Source: Actinomycetota bacterium
GTDB lineage: Bacteria; Actinomycetota; Actinomycetes; S36-B12; UBA5976
Assembly (NCBI GenBank): GCA_017853815.1
Contig: JAFMIT010000024.1
Coordinates: 1-17,447 of the forward strand
Direction of reading: 5' to 3'
Length of the DNA stretch: 17,447 nucleotides
A program made the translations under genes and the position numbers. A model generated the notes under the pieces. It was not told where the DNA came from. It searched no databases and saw only the letters and a program-made list of their open reading frames with translations. Of this stretch, positions 6,540-13,624 are shown in pieces. Within the stretch, counting starts at the first letter, position 1, and every line of letters starts with the position of its first letter.

Positions 6540-7540
6540 TGTGTGGATGCAGACATTCGCGAAAGCGCTACTAACCGCGAAATTGCACGGCGGTACTTCT
6601 TGCGATACCCACCTTTAAGTAATTCCGGCGCAAACATTTGGTCGAGTGGAATTCCGCTGTACACAACGGGCACTCCCCTGTCATAAAGCCTGTCGGCTAA
6701 GACGACCCAGCGCAGCGCTGCCGCCTGATCGTGAAGCTCAGTGACGCCGGTGACGCAGAAGATCTCGACGTCTGCGACCAAGGCGCGATATTTCGATGGG
6801 TGCAGCAACGCGAGATGCCTCGTGAGTGCGGCGAAACTATCAAGCGAAGAGTGCGAAGTCGCGTGTGCGAGGGTAGTGACCTGATCATCGGCATACGGGG
6901 TTGGTGCCGCTGGCAGACCGCGATGACGATAGTCCTCGCCATCAATGCGCAATGAGTCAAAATGCGCTGCGAGCCCCTGGATTTCGCGTTGAAAATCGTC
7001 CGCGGCAAATCGCTCCTCGCCGAGACGGTCGGGAAGCGTGTTGCTCGTCGCGGCCAGCCACACACCTCGTTCGACTAACCGCATCAGCAACGTCGACATG
7101 AGCACGGTGTCACCTGGATCATCGAGCTCGAATTCGTCAATACAAATGAGGCGAAACTCCGCCAGAGCTTCAACTGTGTTCTGAAAACCCAAGGCACCCA
7201 CCAAGTTGGTGAATTCAACGAAGGTACCAAAAGCTTTCGGAACGTCGACTGCATGCCAGAGCGATGCCAACAGGTGGGTTTTGCCAACACCGAAACCGCC
7301 ATCGAGATATCTACCTGGGCGACCACTGGCCGATCGGCGAAACAGTCGACGCGCAGGAGCGTTGATCTGCGCGGCGAAATCGCGCAGATTTGCTACCGCA
7401 CCAGTCTGAGTAGGTTGTTGTGCGTCCGGCACATACGAGTCGAACGTCACCGCCGCGAAGGTGCTCGGCGGCACGAGGTCAGCCATCAACTGTTCGACCG
7501 TCACCGTGGGGTGCCGATGACTCAGTTCGATTGGTGACAT
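6536..7540 (-). CDS. zapE: AFG1/ZapE-family ATPase
   Basis: P-loop ATPase; in E. coli ZapE acts on Z-ring dynamics at division, and AFG1 homologues have roles in protein quality control. The 334 residues include Walker A GGFGVGKTH (81-89), Walker B ICIDEFELDD (132-141) and a sensor-like ATSNTLPDRLGEERF stretch. The C-terminal part (VVLADRLYDRGVPVVYSGIPLDQMF) is also typical of the family. I chose the ATG at 7540: TAAGGT lies eight bases upstream. A frame-extending ATG at 7579 would overlap the start of the divergent gene and add 13 unlikely residues. The division role is family knowledge and is not shown by this sequence. First gene of a two-gene unit with the MFS exporter. Confidence 0.9.
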   Translation of the reverse strand: MSPIELSHRHPTVTVEQLMADLVPPSTFAAVTFDSYVPDAQQPTQTGAVANLRDFAAQINAPARRLFRRSASGRPGRYLDGGFGVGKTHLLASLWHAVDVPKAFGTFVEFTNLVGALGFQNTVEALAEFRLICIDEFELDDPGDTVLMSTLLMRLVERGVWLAATSNTLPDRLGEERFAADDFQREIQGLAAHFDSLRIDGEDYRHRGLPAAPTPYADDQVTTLAHATSHSSLDSFAALTRHLALLHPSKYRALVADVEIFCVTGVTELHDQAAALRWVVLADRLYDRGVPVVYSGIPLDQMFAPELLKGGYRKKYRRAISRLVALSRMSASTQ

Positions 7541-7548
7541 AGGGCAGA

Positions 7549-7554
7549 ACCTTA
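7549..7554 (-). promoter_or_regulatory. Candidate -10 box for zapE (near-leaderless)
   Basis: TAAGGT on the minus strand, eight bases before the zapE ATG at 7540. It overlaps by two bases a possible plus-strand -10 (TAGAGT, 7553-7558; TTGGTG at 7531-7536, 16-base spacer) for the divergent reductase gene. Both are weak matches. Confidence 0.3.
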
Positions 7555-7577
7555 GAGTTTCTGAAACACTTACGCGC

Positions 7578-8603
7578 ATGACCCCGACACCAGAAGAGAT
7601 GACCCGACTCGCAGCATTTCCAAGCCCTGGTCTTAGAGGTGTCTTGATTCAGGGTGTCAACGGCGGTTGGGGCGACGAAAACGGATCGTCACGCGGGCTC
7701 AGTGGACCCGCGGATCTGATGTGGTTGCTCGCTAACCGTGCTGCGGCCGACGCTATTTTGGTGAGTGCGGACACGGCCGTGCGAGAAAACTATCGACCAA
7801 TCGCTTTGCGCCCGGAATTCGTCCATGCGCGCGAGTCTCATGAGCTTCACGGCCTTCCGCTGCTTGTGATTGTGACGCGCACACGTACCAAAGTTACGCG
7901 CGCACTTGAGATCGCTGACCTTGTGGTGACGTGCGGTGAACCTTCGGATGATGAGCGAGTACTGGTTGCCGGCGGCGAGACGATTGATTGGCCAGTAGCT
8001 GTCGCTCGGTTGAACGAACGCGGTCTCGTGCGGCTGGTCTGCGAAGGTGGACCGCAGTTGATAGATGCGCTCATCAGCGCACGTTTCCTCGATCAGTTGG
8101 CGCTGACTACCAGTCCGATGGCGGCGAATACGGTCAACAGTTGCGAGGCACTGAGAGACTTCGTCAGTACCACGACAGCGCAGCGCCTGTTTGAAACAGA
8201 CGGCTTCAGTTTCGCGATGCTTGGCTCCATACCTTCATGGGAACAGCGCCTCAGCCGACAAGAACTGTTCGTGTTGCGCCATCACGGAACCGAACCAGCG
8301 TTCTCGGCCGAGTACGAAAAGAAGCCCGCCCCGGGCTATTACGTCTGTCGCGCATGCGGAAATCGCTTGTTCGATGCGTCAGATCAATTCGACGCCCGAT
8401 GCGGCTGGCCCGCCTTTTGGCAGCCTTCGAGTGGCGACAAAGTGAAACTAATTGAAGATCGCAGTCTTGGAATGCGACGTGTCGAGGTTCGCTGCGCAGC
8501 GTGTGAAAGCCACCTTGGGCACGTATTCCATGGTGAAGGCTTTGGCTATCCAACGGATGACCGCTATTGCATCAATGCGATTTGCCTCGAGCGTCGGTAC
8601 TGA
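7578..8603 (+). CDS. msrB: Fusion: RibD-type reductase domain + methionine sulfoxide reductase B
   Basis: One 341-residue frame with two enzyme domains. Residues about 18-220 are a RibD C-terminal (dihydrofolate-reductase fold) domain: VLIQGVNGGWG (22-32), an ANRAAADAILVSADT stretch, and the NADPH-site motif CEGGPQL (155-161). Residues about 222-341 are a complete MsrB, which reduces methionine-R-sulfoxide. It has zinc cysteines 257/260 and 306/309, resolving Cys275 in RCGWPAF, and catalytic Cys331 in RYCIN. M. tuberculosis has these as separate nearby genes (Rv2671 and Rv2674), and Rv2671 was reported to have dihydrofolate reductase activity, so the N-terminal half may act in riboflavin or folate metabolism. 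There is no deaminase domain, hence it is not a full RibD. No clear Shine-Dalgarno sequence. It ends one base before the convergent EamA gene. Confidence 0.92.
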   Translation: MTPTPEEMTRLAAFPSPGLRGVLIQGVNGGWGDENGSSRGLSGPADLMWLLANRAAADAILVSADTAVRENYRPIALRPEFVHARESHELHGLPLLVIVTRTRTKVTRALEIADLVVTCGEPSDDERVLVAGGETIDWPVAVARLNERGLVRLVCEGGPQLIDALISARFLDQLALTTSPMAANTVNSCEALRDFVSTTTAQRLFETDGFSFAMLGSIPSWEQRLSRQELFVLRHHGTEPAFSAEYEKKPAPGYYVCRACGNRLFDASDQFDARCGWPAFWQPSSGDKVKLIEDRSLGMRRVEVRCAACESHLGHVFHGEGFGYPTDDRYCINAICLERRY

Positions 8604-8604
8604 A

Positions 8605-9429
8605 TCAGCCGCCAGCAATCGCGGCCACGCCGGCTAGAGCTGCCGCAACGCCAACGTATTGAATGGGTTGCAGCCGTTCTTTCAGTATCGCCCAAGCCAG
8701 CAGCACCGTGGCCACTGGATATAGAGACCCGAGCACCGAAACAAGTGACAACAAGTCACCTGTTGTTGCGAGTCCGAATGTGACATTCGCAAGCACATCG
8801 AACGCGCCAGCAGTGATGACAAGTTTCCAATCAATCGAAGGCAGGTCGAAAGCGGTACGTGCCACAGCAATCGAAACAGCTGCGATCATCACTGATACCA
8901 GACGCATCAATGTCATAGTCGTGATGACGCTGTAAGAACTGCCTACCGAGATGGTCCAGAGACAGACACCAAAACCAGCAGCGGCGCCGACGGCAAACAA
9001 GACTGGCCGAGCATCCGCGCCACCGCTGAGCTCCGGACCACTCGCCAGCACAATTCCAGCGATTGCCAGCGCTACTCCGATGAGCTGCACAGTTGTTGGC
9101 GCGTCCCCGGATAGAAGTCCAGCCGATAGCGGGACTAGCGCTCCAAGGGAGGCGATGGGCGAAACAATTCCCATGCGTCCCGTCGCAAGCGCTCGATAGA
9201 AAAAGTTCAGACCAACAAACCCGGCGATACCCGAGGCAAGCGCCCAAGGCACAGCACTCGGATTCCAGTCAAAGCCGCCCACGAGGCCGATGACGACGAT
9301 GATGGCCAAACCGACCAACTGGGAGAAACCAACGACAATCATTGCTGGCGTACGTTTCGAGGCTAAGCCACCTACAAAGTCGGCAATCCCCCACATCAGG
9401 CTGCTCACCAGGGCAAGAATCAAAGGCAT
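8605..9429 (-). CDS. EamA/DMT-family permease
   Basis: Membrane protein of 274 residues with about ten hydrophobic segments in two similar halves, as usual for the drug/metabolite transporter superfamily. The start (MPLILALVSSLMWGIADFVGG) and the second-half pattern GSLYPVATVLLAWAILKERL are characteristic: a glutamate-arginine (KER) after the ninth segment is nearly universal in EamA proteins. The substrate is unknown and may be an amino acid, nucleotide-like compound or other small metabolite. The ATG at 9429 has TAGAGT exactly six bases upstream, so the message is probably leaderless. The stop lies one base from that of the convergent RibD-MsrB gene, without room for a terminator. Confidence 0.9.
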   Translation of the reverse strand: MPLILALVSSLMWGIADFVGGLASKRTPAMIVVGFSQLVGLAIIVVIGLVGGFDWNPSAVPWALASGIAGFVGLNFFYRALATGRMGIVSPIASLGALVPLSAGLLSGDAPTTVQLIGVALAIAGIVLASGPELSGGADARPVLFAVGAAAGFGVCLWTISVGSSYSVITTMTLMRLVSVMIAAVSIAVARTAFDLPSIDWKLVITAGAFDVLANVTFGLATTGDLLSLVSVLGSLYPVATVLLAWAILKERLQPIQYVGVAAALAGVAAIAGG

Positions 9430-9435
9430 GCGCGG

Positions 9436-9441
9436 ACTCTA
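9436..9441 (-). promoter_or_regulatory. Candidate -10 box, leaderless EamA transcript
   Basis: TAGAGT on the minus strand, six bases, then ATG at 9429. It sits in the 68-base gap shared with the divergent DUF3000 gene. Confidence 0.5.
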
Positions 9442-9485
9442 GGGCTCCCGCGGCGAGTCTGAAGGGAGCATCTCTCGGCCTCCAA

Positions 9486-9491
9486 TAGCCT
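9486..9491 (+). promoter_or_regulatory. Candidate -10 box, leaderless DUF3000 transcript
   Basis: TAGCCT, six bases, then the GTG at 9498. Same geometry as before pabB and the EamA gene. No clear -35. Confidence 0.45.
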
Positions 9492-9497
9492 GCGCAG

Positions 9498-10082
9498 GTG
9501 AACGCGCCATCCCCATCCTCGCATCGCTGGCTTGAGCTAGCTGACACTGTCGAGGGTGTCCTCAAGGACAGGTCAGTTCGATCCGAGATCACTCTCGATA
9601 GCACTCCAGCGCCTGCACGACTAGCCACCCACACGGCTGCCTTGTTGGCTGACGTTGACGTAAATGGTGAAGAAGTGGGTAGCGGTCGCCTTGTCATTTT
9701 GTACGAGCCAGAGTTTCAGACGACCTGGGACGGGCATGTGCGCTGTGTGGCGTTTGTCCGCGCAAATCTCGAGACAGAACTTGTGCTCGACCCACTGCTC
9801 CTCCAAGTGGGTTGGTCCTGGGTGTCCGACTCGCTGAGCGGACGAGACGCATCGGCCATCGCGCTCAGCGGAACGGTGTCCCGAAATAGCAGCCAATCGT
9901 TTGGAGACCTCGCGGCTCGTGACCCGGAGGGCAATGTCGAAATCCGAGTCTCATGGACTGTGCCCGACGGCGAACAGCTTCGCGATCACATCTTGGCGTG
10001 GTGCGACATGCTGTCCATGACGTGCGGTCTGCCACCGTTGGCCGAGGGCGTGGTCAGCATCACTCGACCTGGCAGAGCATGA
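9498..10082 (+). CDS. DUF3000 family protein
   Basis: Protein of 194 residues whose family is confined to actinobacteria and has no known function. The length and segments such as WLELADTVEGVLKDRSVRSEI, the GRLVILYEPEFQTTWDGHVRCVAFVRAN stretch, LLQVGWSWVSDSL and the C-terminal ILAWCDMLSMTCGLPPL fit my memory of DUF3000 proteins. Soluble, no signal peptide or membrane segment, and no recognisable catalytic motif. The GTG start is supported by a leaderless TAGCCT box. The stop overlaps the RNase D start as ATGA, and this pairing is conserved in actinobacteria (Rv2680-Rv2681 in M. tuberculosis, from memory), suggesting a link to RNA metabolism that has not been shown. Confidence 0.85.
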   Translation: MNAPSPSSHRWLELADTVEGVLKDRSVRSEITLDSTPAPARLATHTAALLADVDVNGEEVGSGRLVILYEPEFQTTWDGHVRCVAFVRANLETELVLDPLLLQVGWSWVSDSLSGRDASAIALSGTVSRNSSQSFGDLAARDPEGNVEIRVSWTVPDGEQLRDHILAWCDMLSMTCGLPPLAEGVVSITRPGRA

Positions 10083-11320
10083 GCGAAACGACAGAGACTT
10101 CTGCGACGCCTTTGACTTTTCCTCGTGAAGGTCTGCCGAGCGTCATTGAAACAACTCACGATTTACGTCGTGCAGCCGACGCATTACGCAACGGAACGGG
10201 CCCAGTGGCTATCGATGCGGAAAGAGCATCTGGATACCGCTACAGCTCTCGCGCGTATCTAATCCAAGTGAGGCGTGAAGGCGCTGGCACCTTCCTCATC
10301 GACCCAACATATGTAGAGGACATGACTCCGCTCAGCGAAGTCATCAACCCGATTGAATGGATTTTGCACGCATCGACGCAAGACATCGGCTGCCTCGTCG
10401 AAGTAGGTCTAGAGCCGACAGCACTTTTTGATACTGAGCTAGCGGGACGATTATTGGGCCGACCGAAAGTTGGGCTTGGATCCCTGCTGGAGACGGATCT
10501 CAACGTCAGTCTCGCCAAAGAGCATTCGGCGGCCGATTGGTCCACTCGCCCACTACCTGAACCGTGGCTCATTTATGCCGCGCTCGACGTTGAGCTTCTG
10601 ATCGAACTTCGTGAACTTCAAAAGGCCGAATTGATTGAGCGCGAACGTTGGCACTGGGCGGAACAGGAGTTCGCGTACCTGACGTCGTGGCGGCCACCTA
10701 CTCAACGCGATGAACCGTGGCGGCGGACGTCAGGCATTCACACCGTCCGCAAGCCAGAACAACTCGCCATTGTTCGAGAGCTCTGGCAACTTCGAGACCA
10801 GATTGCGCGCGACAAAGACAAGGCACCGGGCCGAGTACTACCGGATCTGGCCATCATCGACATCGCAAAGAAAGACCTCAAGACTGCTCGCGATGTTTTT
10901 AAGCTTGATTCGCTTCGAAATCGAAGCCACAAAGCTCTCGCCGACACGTGGTGGGATGCGCGAGTTCGAGCCATGTCGGATCCACACCCACCTTCGGCGT
11001 CTCCCAAGGGCACCGTTTTGCCGCCGCCGAAAGCATGGGCCGAGAAGAATCCTGAAGCGGCGCAACGTTGGGATGCAGTTCGCCCTGCCATCAATGCTTT
11101 CGCTGAAGCATTGGACATTGCACCCGAGTTGATTGTCTCGCCCGACATCGTCAGAAGGCTGTGTTGGGAAGGCGGTAGCCGACTGCGTGATGCAGCCGAA
11201 CTTCGCGACTGGCTAATCGACCAGGGTTGCCGTCCTTGGCAAATTGACCTAATAACCGATGTGATAACCCAATCAGCTGCGGAACTCGCCAGCGCGCACG
11301 CGATCGAGGACAGCAACTGA
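10079..11320 (+). CDS. rnd: Ribonuclease D-like 3'-5' exoribonuclease with HRDC domain
   Basis: Cytoplasmic DEDD exonuclease expected to trim tRNA and other RNA 3' ends. 413 residues. Exo I is AIDAE (Asp46, Glu48), Exo II is HASTQDIG (Asp102), Exo III is YAALDVELL (Tyr166, Asp170). The HRDC domain follows (about 225-295: LWQLRDQIARDKDKAPGRVL), then a C-terminal helical region. All four acidic metal ligands are present. The frame extends upstream to 9953, but the ATG at 10079 is the real start: it overlaps the DUF3000 stop as ATGA, and the upstream residues only mirror the DUF3000 frame. The 3' end overlaps convergent dxs by 48 bases. Confidence 0.92.
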   Translation: MSETTETSATPLTFPREGLPSVIETTHDLRRAADALRNGTGPVAIDAERASGYRYSSRAYLIQVRREGAGTFLIDPTYVEDMTPLSEVINPIEWILHASTQDIGCLVEVGLEPTALFDTELAGRLLGRPKVGLGSLLETDLNVSLAKEHSAADWSTRPLPEPWLIYAALDVELLIELRELQKAELIERERWHWAEQEFAYLTSWRPPTQRDEPWRRTSGIHTVRKPEQLAIVRELWQLRDQIARDKDKAPGRVLPDLAIIDIAKKDLKTARDVFKLDSLRNRSHKALADTWWDARVRAMSDPHPPSASPKGTVLPPPKAWAEKNPEAAQRWDAVRPAINAFAEALDIAPELIVSPDIVRRLCWEGGSRLRDAAELRDWLIDQGCRPWQIDLITDVITQSAAELASAHAIEDSN

Positions 11321-13162
11321 GATTTGCTCCGGTGTTAGACCCTGGCTTGCTAGGACTGCCGCGCGTGCGCCGTGATCGAGGAAAGAGTCGCTCACACCAA
11401 AAATCATCTGTGACTGAGTGATGCCGTTGTCACGGAGCAGACGTGCTACGGCCTCACCGACGCCACCGATGCGAACACCGTCCTCAATCGTGACGACCAA
11501 TGATGCTCCAGCAAGTTCATCAAGAAGCGACGCTGGTAGCGGCTTGATGCGCACCGGATCAACGACGCGCACCGAAAGCCCAACGGACTTCAGTCGGGCA
11601 GCAACGTCGAGTGAAAGCACGGCCATGCTTCCGATGGACACAATGCAGATATCAGCTGCACTCGCATCTTTAGTTTCATCCAGGACGTCCAAACCATCCG
11701 CATGAGATCTCGCAGCGACGGTGACAGGCGGCAAACTTCCTTTGGGGAAACGAACGATGCTTGGACCGTCAGAGATGTCTGTCGCCGCTTCCAACGCGCG
11801 TTGCAGTACAAGACCGTCGCGTGGCGCGAACATCGAGAGGTGCGGAACCACCTGAAACGCGGCCATATCCCAGACTCCGTTATGGCTAGCACCGTCGTCG
11901 CCAGTCACACCAGCCCGATCGAGAACGAACGTCACCCCCGCCCGATGTAGTGCGCAATCCATCAAGACCTGATCGAAAGCACGGTTAAGGAACGTGGCAT
12001 AGACGGCCACCACTGGATGTAGGCCAGCGAAGGTCATACCCGCGGCAGACGTTGCTGCGTGCTGTTCCGCGATGCCAACATCGAATGTTCGCTGAGGAAA
12101 CTTTTCGGCAAATCGATCAAGACCAGTCGGCGCCAGCATCGCTGCAGTAATCGCCACAACATCACTTCGCTTGTGGCCGATAGAAATCAGAGCGTCTGAG
12201 AAAGCTTGGGTCCATGTGTTGTCAACGATCTTGAGAGGCTTACCGGTCTCAGCATTGATAGCGCCAATTCCGTGGAAATGGTCGGCCGCATCAGCCTCCG
12301 CTGGCGCGTATCCGCGACCTTTCGCAGTAATGCAATGCACAAGAACCGGCCCACCAAAATCACGAGCGCGGACAAAAGCGGCCTCAAGCGCCGACACATC
12401 GTGACCATCAATCGGTCCGATGTATTTAAGTCCGAGATCTTGAAACATTCCCTGGGGAATGACCATGTCCTTTAATCCGCGCTTAAGACCGTGGAGCAGA
12501 CGGAAAACGGGTCGACCAACTACAGGTGTTCGCTGCAGCGTGCGCTTTCCCCATGCGAGAAACTTTTCGTAACCACCAGAAGTACGAAGCGTTGAAAGAT
12601 GGTGCGCAAGACCGCCAACGGTTGGTGAGTAAGAGCGACCGTTATCGTTGATAACGATGACGAGCGGGCGATCTTGTTTGCCTGAAATGTTGTTCAGCGC
12701 CTCCCAAGCCATTCCACCAGTCATCGCGCCGTCGCCGATCACGCCAACAACGCGGGCATCATCACCAAGAAGTTTGAAGGCGTCAGCGATCCCGTCAATC
12801 CACGACAACGAGGTCGATGCGTGGGAATTTTCGACGATGTCATGAACGCTTTCGGAACGGCTGGGATAACCACTCATGCCGTCGCGTTGACGAAGAGTCG
12901 AAAAGTCTTGGAAGCGACCCGTGACGAGCTTGTGAACGTACGCCTGGTGACCAGTATCAAAAACGATTTTGTCCTGGGGTGAGTCGAACACTCTGTGAAG
13001 TGCAAGCGTCACTTCGACGAGCCCAAGGTTCGGTCCAAGATGACCACCAGTTCGTGCCACGGTTGTGATGAGCGTTTCGCGAATCTCGGCGGCAAGGGCG
13101 GCTAGGTCGGCTGGTTCGAGTCTCCGAAGATCGGCAGGACCGGAAATGTCTCGAAGCTGCAC
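11273..13162 (-). CDS. dxs: 1-deoxy-D-xylulose-5-phosphate synthase
   Basis: Thiamine-diphosphate enzyme joining pyruvate and glyceraldehyde 3-phosphate, the first step of the MEP isoprenoid pathway. The 629 residues are normal length. GGHLGPNLG (39-47) holds the catalytic histidine, GDGAMTGG (143-150) to NDNGRS (172-177) is the cofactor site, and Glu366 in DVGIAEQHA is the cofactor-activating glutamate. DRAGVTGDDGASHNG (about 413-427) is the DXS version of the pyrimidine-domain motif. This excludes ordinary transketolase. The start is a GTG at 13162 with AAGGGG six bases upstream, either a modest Shine-Dalgarno sequence or part of a TAAGGG box. Confidence 0.97.
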   Translation of the reverse strand: MQLRDISGPADLRRLEPADLAALAAEIRETLITTVARTGGHLGPNLGLVEVTLALHRVFDSPQDKIVFDTGHQAYVHKLVTGRFQDFSTLRQRDGMSGYPSRSESVHDIVENSHASTSLSWIDGIADAFKLLGDDARVVGVIGDGAMTGGMAWEALNNISGKQDRPLVIVINDNGRSYSPTVGGLAHHLSTLRTSGGYEKFLAWGKRTLQRTPVVGRPVFRLLHGLKRGLKDMVIPQGMFQDLGLKYIGPIDGHDVSALEAAFVRARDFGGPVLVHCITAKGRGYAPAEADAADHFHGIGAINAETGKPLKIVDNTWTQAFSDALISIGHKRSDVVAITAAMLAPTGLDRFAEKFPQRTFDVGIAEQHAATSAAGMTFAGLHPVVAVYATFLNRAFDQVLMDCALHRAGVTFVLDRAGVTGDDGASHNGVWDMAAFQVVPHLSMFAPRDGLVLQRALEAATDISDGPSIVRFPKGSLPPVTVAARSHADGLDVLDETKDASAADICIVSIGSMAVLSLDVAARLKSVGLSVRVVDPVRIKPLPASLLDELAGASLVVTIEDGVRIGGVGEAVARLLRDNGITQSQMIFGVSDSFLDHGARAAVLASQGLTPEQISVAVLDRVRAGEFRS

Positions 13163-13192
13163 AGCGGCCCCTTAGCTCGTAGATGTGGTCCC

Positions 13193-13221
13193 ATCCTAAG
13201 GCTCAACTGCACATTTGTGCA
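13193..13221 (-). promoter_or_regulatory. Candidate dxs promoter with overlapping palindrome
   Basis: On the minus strand TGCACA (13216-13221) and TAGGAT (13193-13198) are 17 bases apart, giving a leader of about 25 bases before GTG. The -35 lies within a perfect inverted repeat TGCACA-TT-TGTGCA (13208-13221), a possible operator. It fills most of the 66-base gap after the 120-residue gene. Confidence 0.4.
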
Positions 13222-13228
13222 TGTGAAA

Positions 13229-13591
13229 CTAGAGCGGCTCGACGTGCTCTGCCCACATCGATTCAGCGAACTCGAGACTACGAGCCAACTCCTGGCCGAT
13301 AGCGGCCGTCGCAGTCAACGCCGCCGCAACAGTTTCAGGTGCTTGGTGGTTAGCGAGTTGAGATCGCATCTGGCTGTACGCCTGCCGTGCAGCGAATAGT
13401 GCCCCCTCGAGCTGAGTCCGAGTGAGTAGCAATAGCACCGGCAAATGTCGGTTGATGACAGGGAAGTCTCGGAGCATGGCTGGCGTCTGTTCTAGACACC
13501 ATTTTTGGAGCAACTCAATGTGGCGCGGGTGACCGACAGGTGGAACTGACGTCGGCCAAGATTTCAAAGATACGACAGATGGGTTCGTCAT
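13229..13591 (-). CDS. Unrecognised 120-residue helical protein
   Basis: I do not recognise a family. The protein is soluble and mostly helical, with a leucine-rich patch (HLPVLLLLTRTQLEGALFAARQAY, about 50-73) and an alanine-rich middle (APETVAAALTATAAIGQELARSL). No signal peptide, metal motif or obvious catalytic residues; one cysteine (Cys32). It fills the space between acnA and dxs in the same direction, with no competing frame, which argues that it is real. The ATG at 13591 lies inside the 3' arm of a strong hairpin and has no proper Shine-Dalgarno sequence. A TTG at codon 9 would escape the stem. Expression may come from acnA readthrough or from an unseen promoter. Confidence 0.65.
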   Translation of the reverse strand: MTNPSVVSLKSWPTSVPPVGHPRHIELLQKWCLEQTPAMLRDFPVINRHLPVLLLLTRTQLEGALFAARQAYSQMRSQLANHQAPETVAAALTATAAIGQELARSLEFAESMWAEHVEPL

Positions 13592-13616
13592 AGCCCCACT
13601 ATGACGAACCCATCTG
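13576..13616 (-). terminator. Perfect 18-bp hairpin after acnA, covering the next start codon
   Basis: Arms CAGATGGGTTCGTCATAG (13576-13593 on the plus strand) and its exact complement (13599-13616) enclose five bases (CCCCA). It begins eight bases after the acnA stop. On the minus strand it is followed by TCGTATCTTTG, only a weak U run, so it may terminate poorly or act on mRNA stability or translation instead. The ATG of the 120-residue gene lies in the second arm. Confidence 0.7.
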
Positions 13617-13624
13617 ACAATCGA

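Noticed and set aside
7541..7579. zapE start at 7579
   Set aside because: That ATG overlaps the ATG of the divergent RibD-MsrB gene (bases 7577-7580), leaving no promoter room; the ATG at 7540 has a -10-like box nearby.
9953..10078. N-terminal extension of RNase D by 42 codons
   Set aside because: It lies in an alternate frame of the DUF3000 gene and is full of Arg/His. The ATGA junction at 10079 gives a normal family start.
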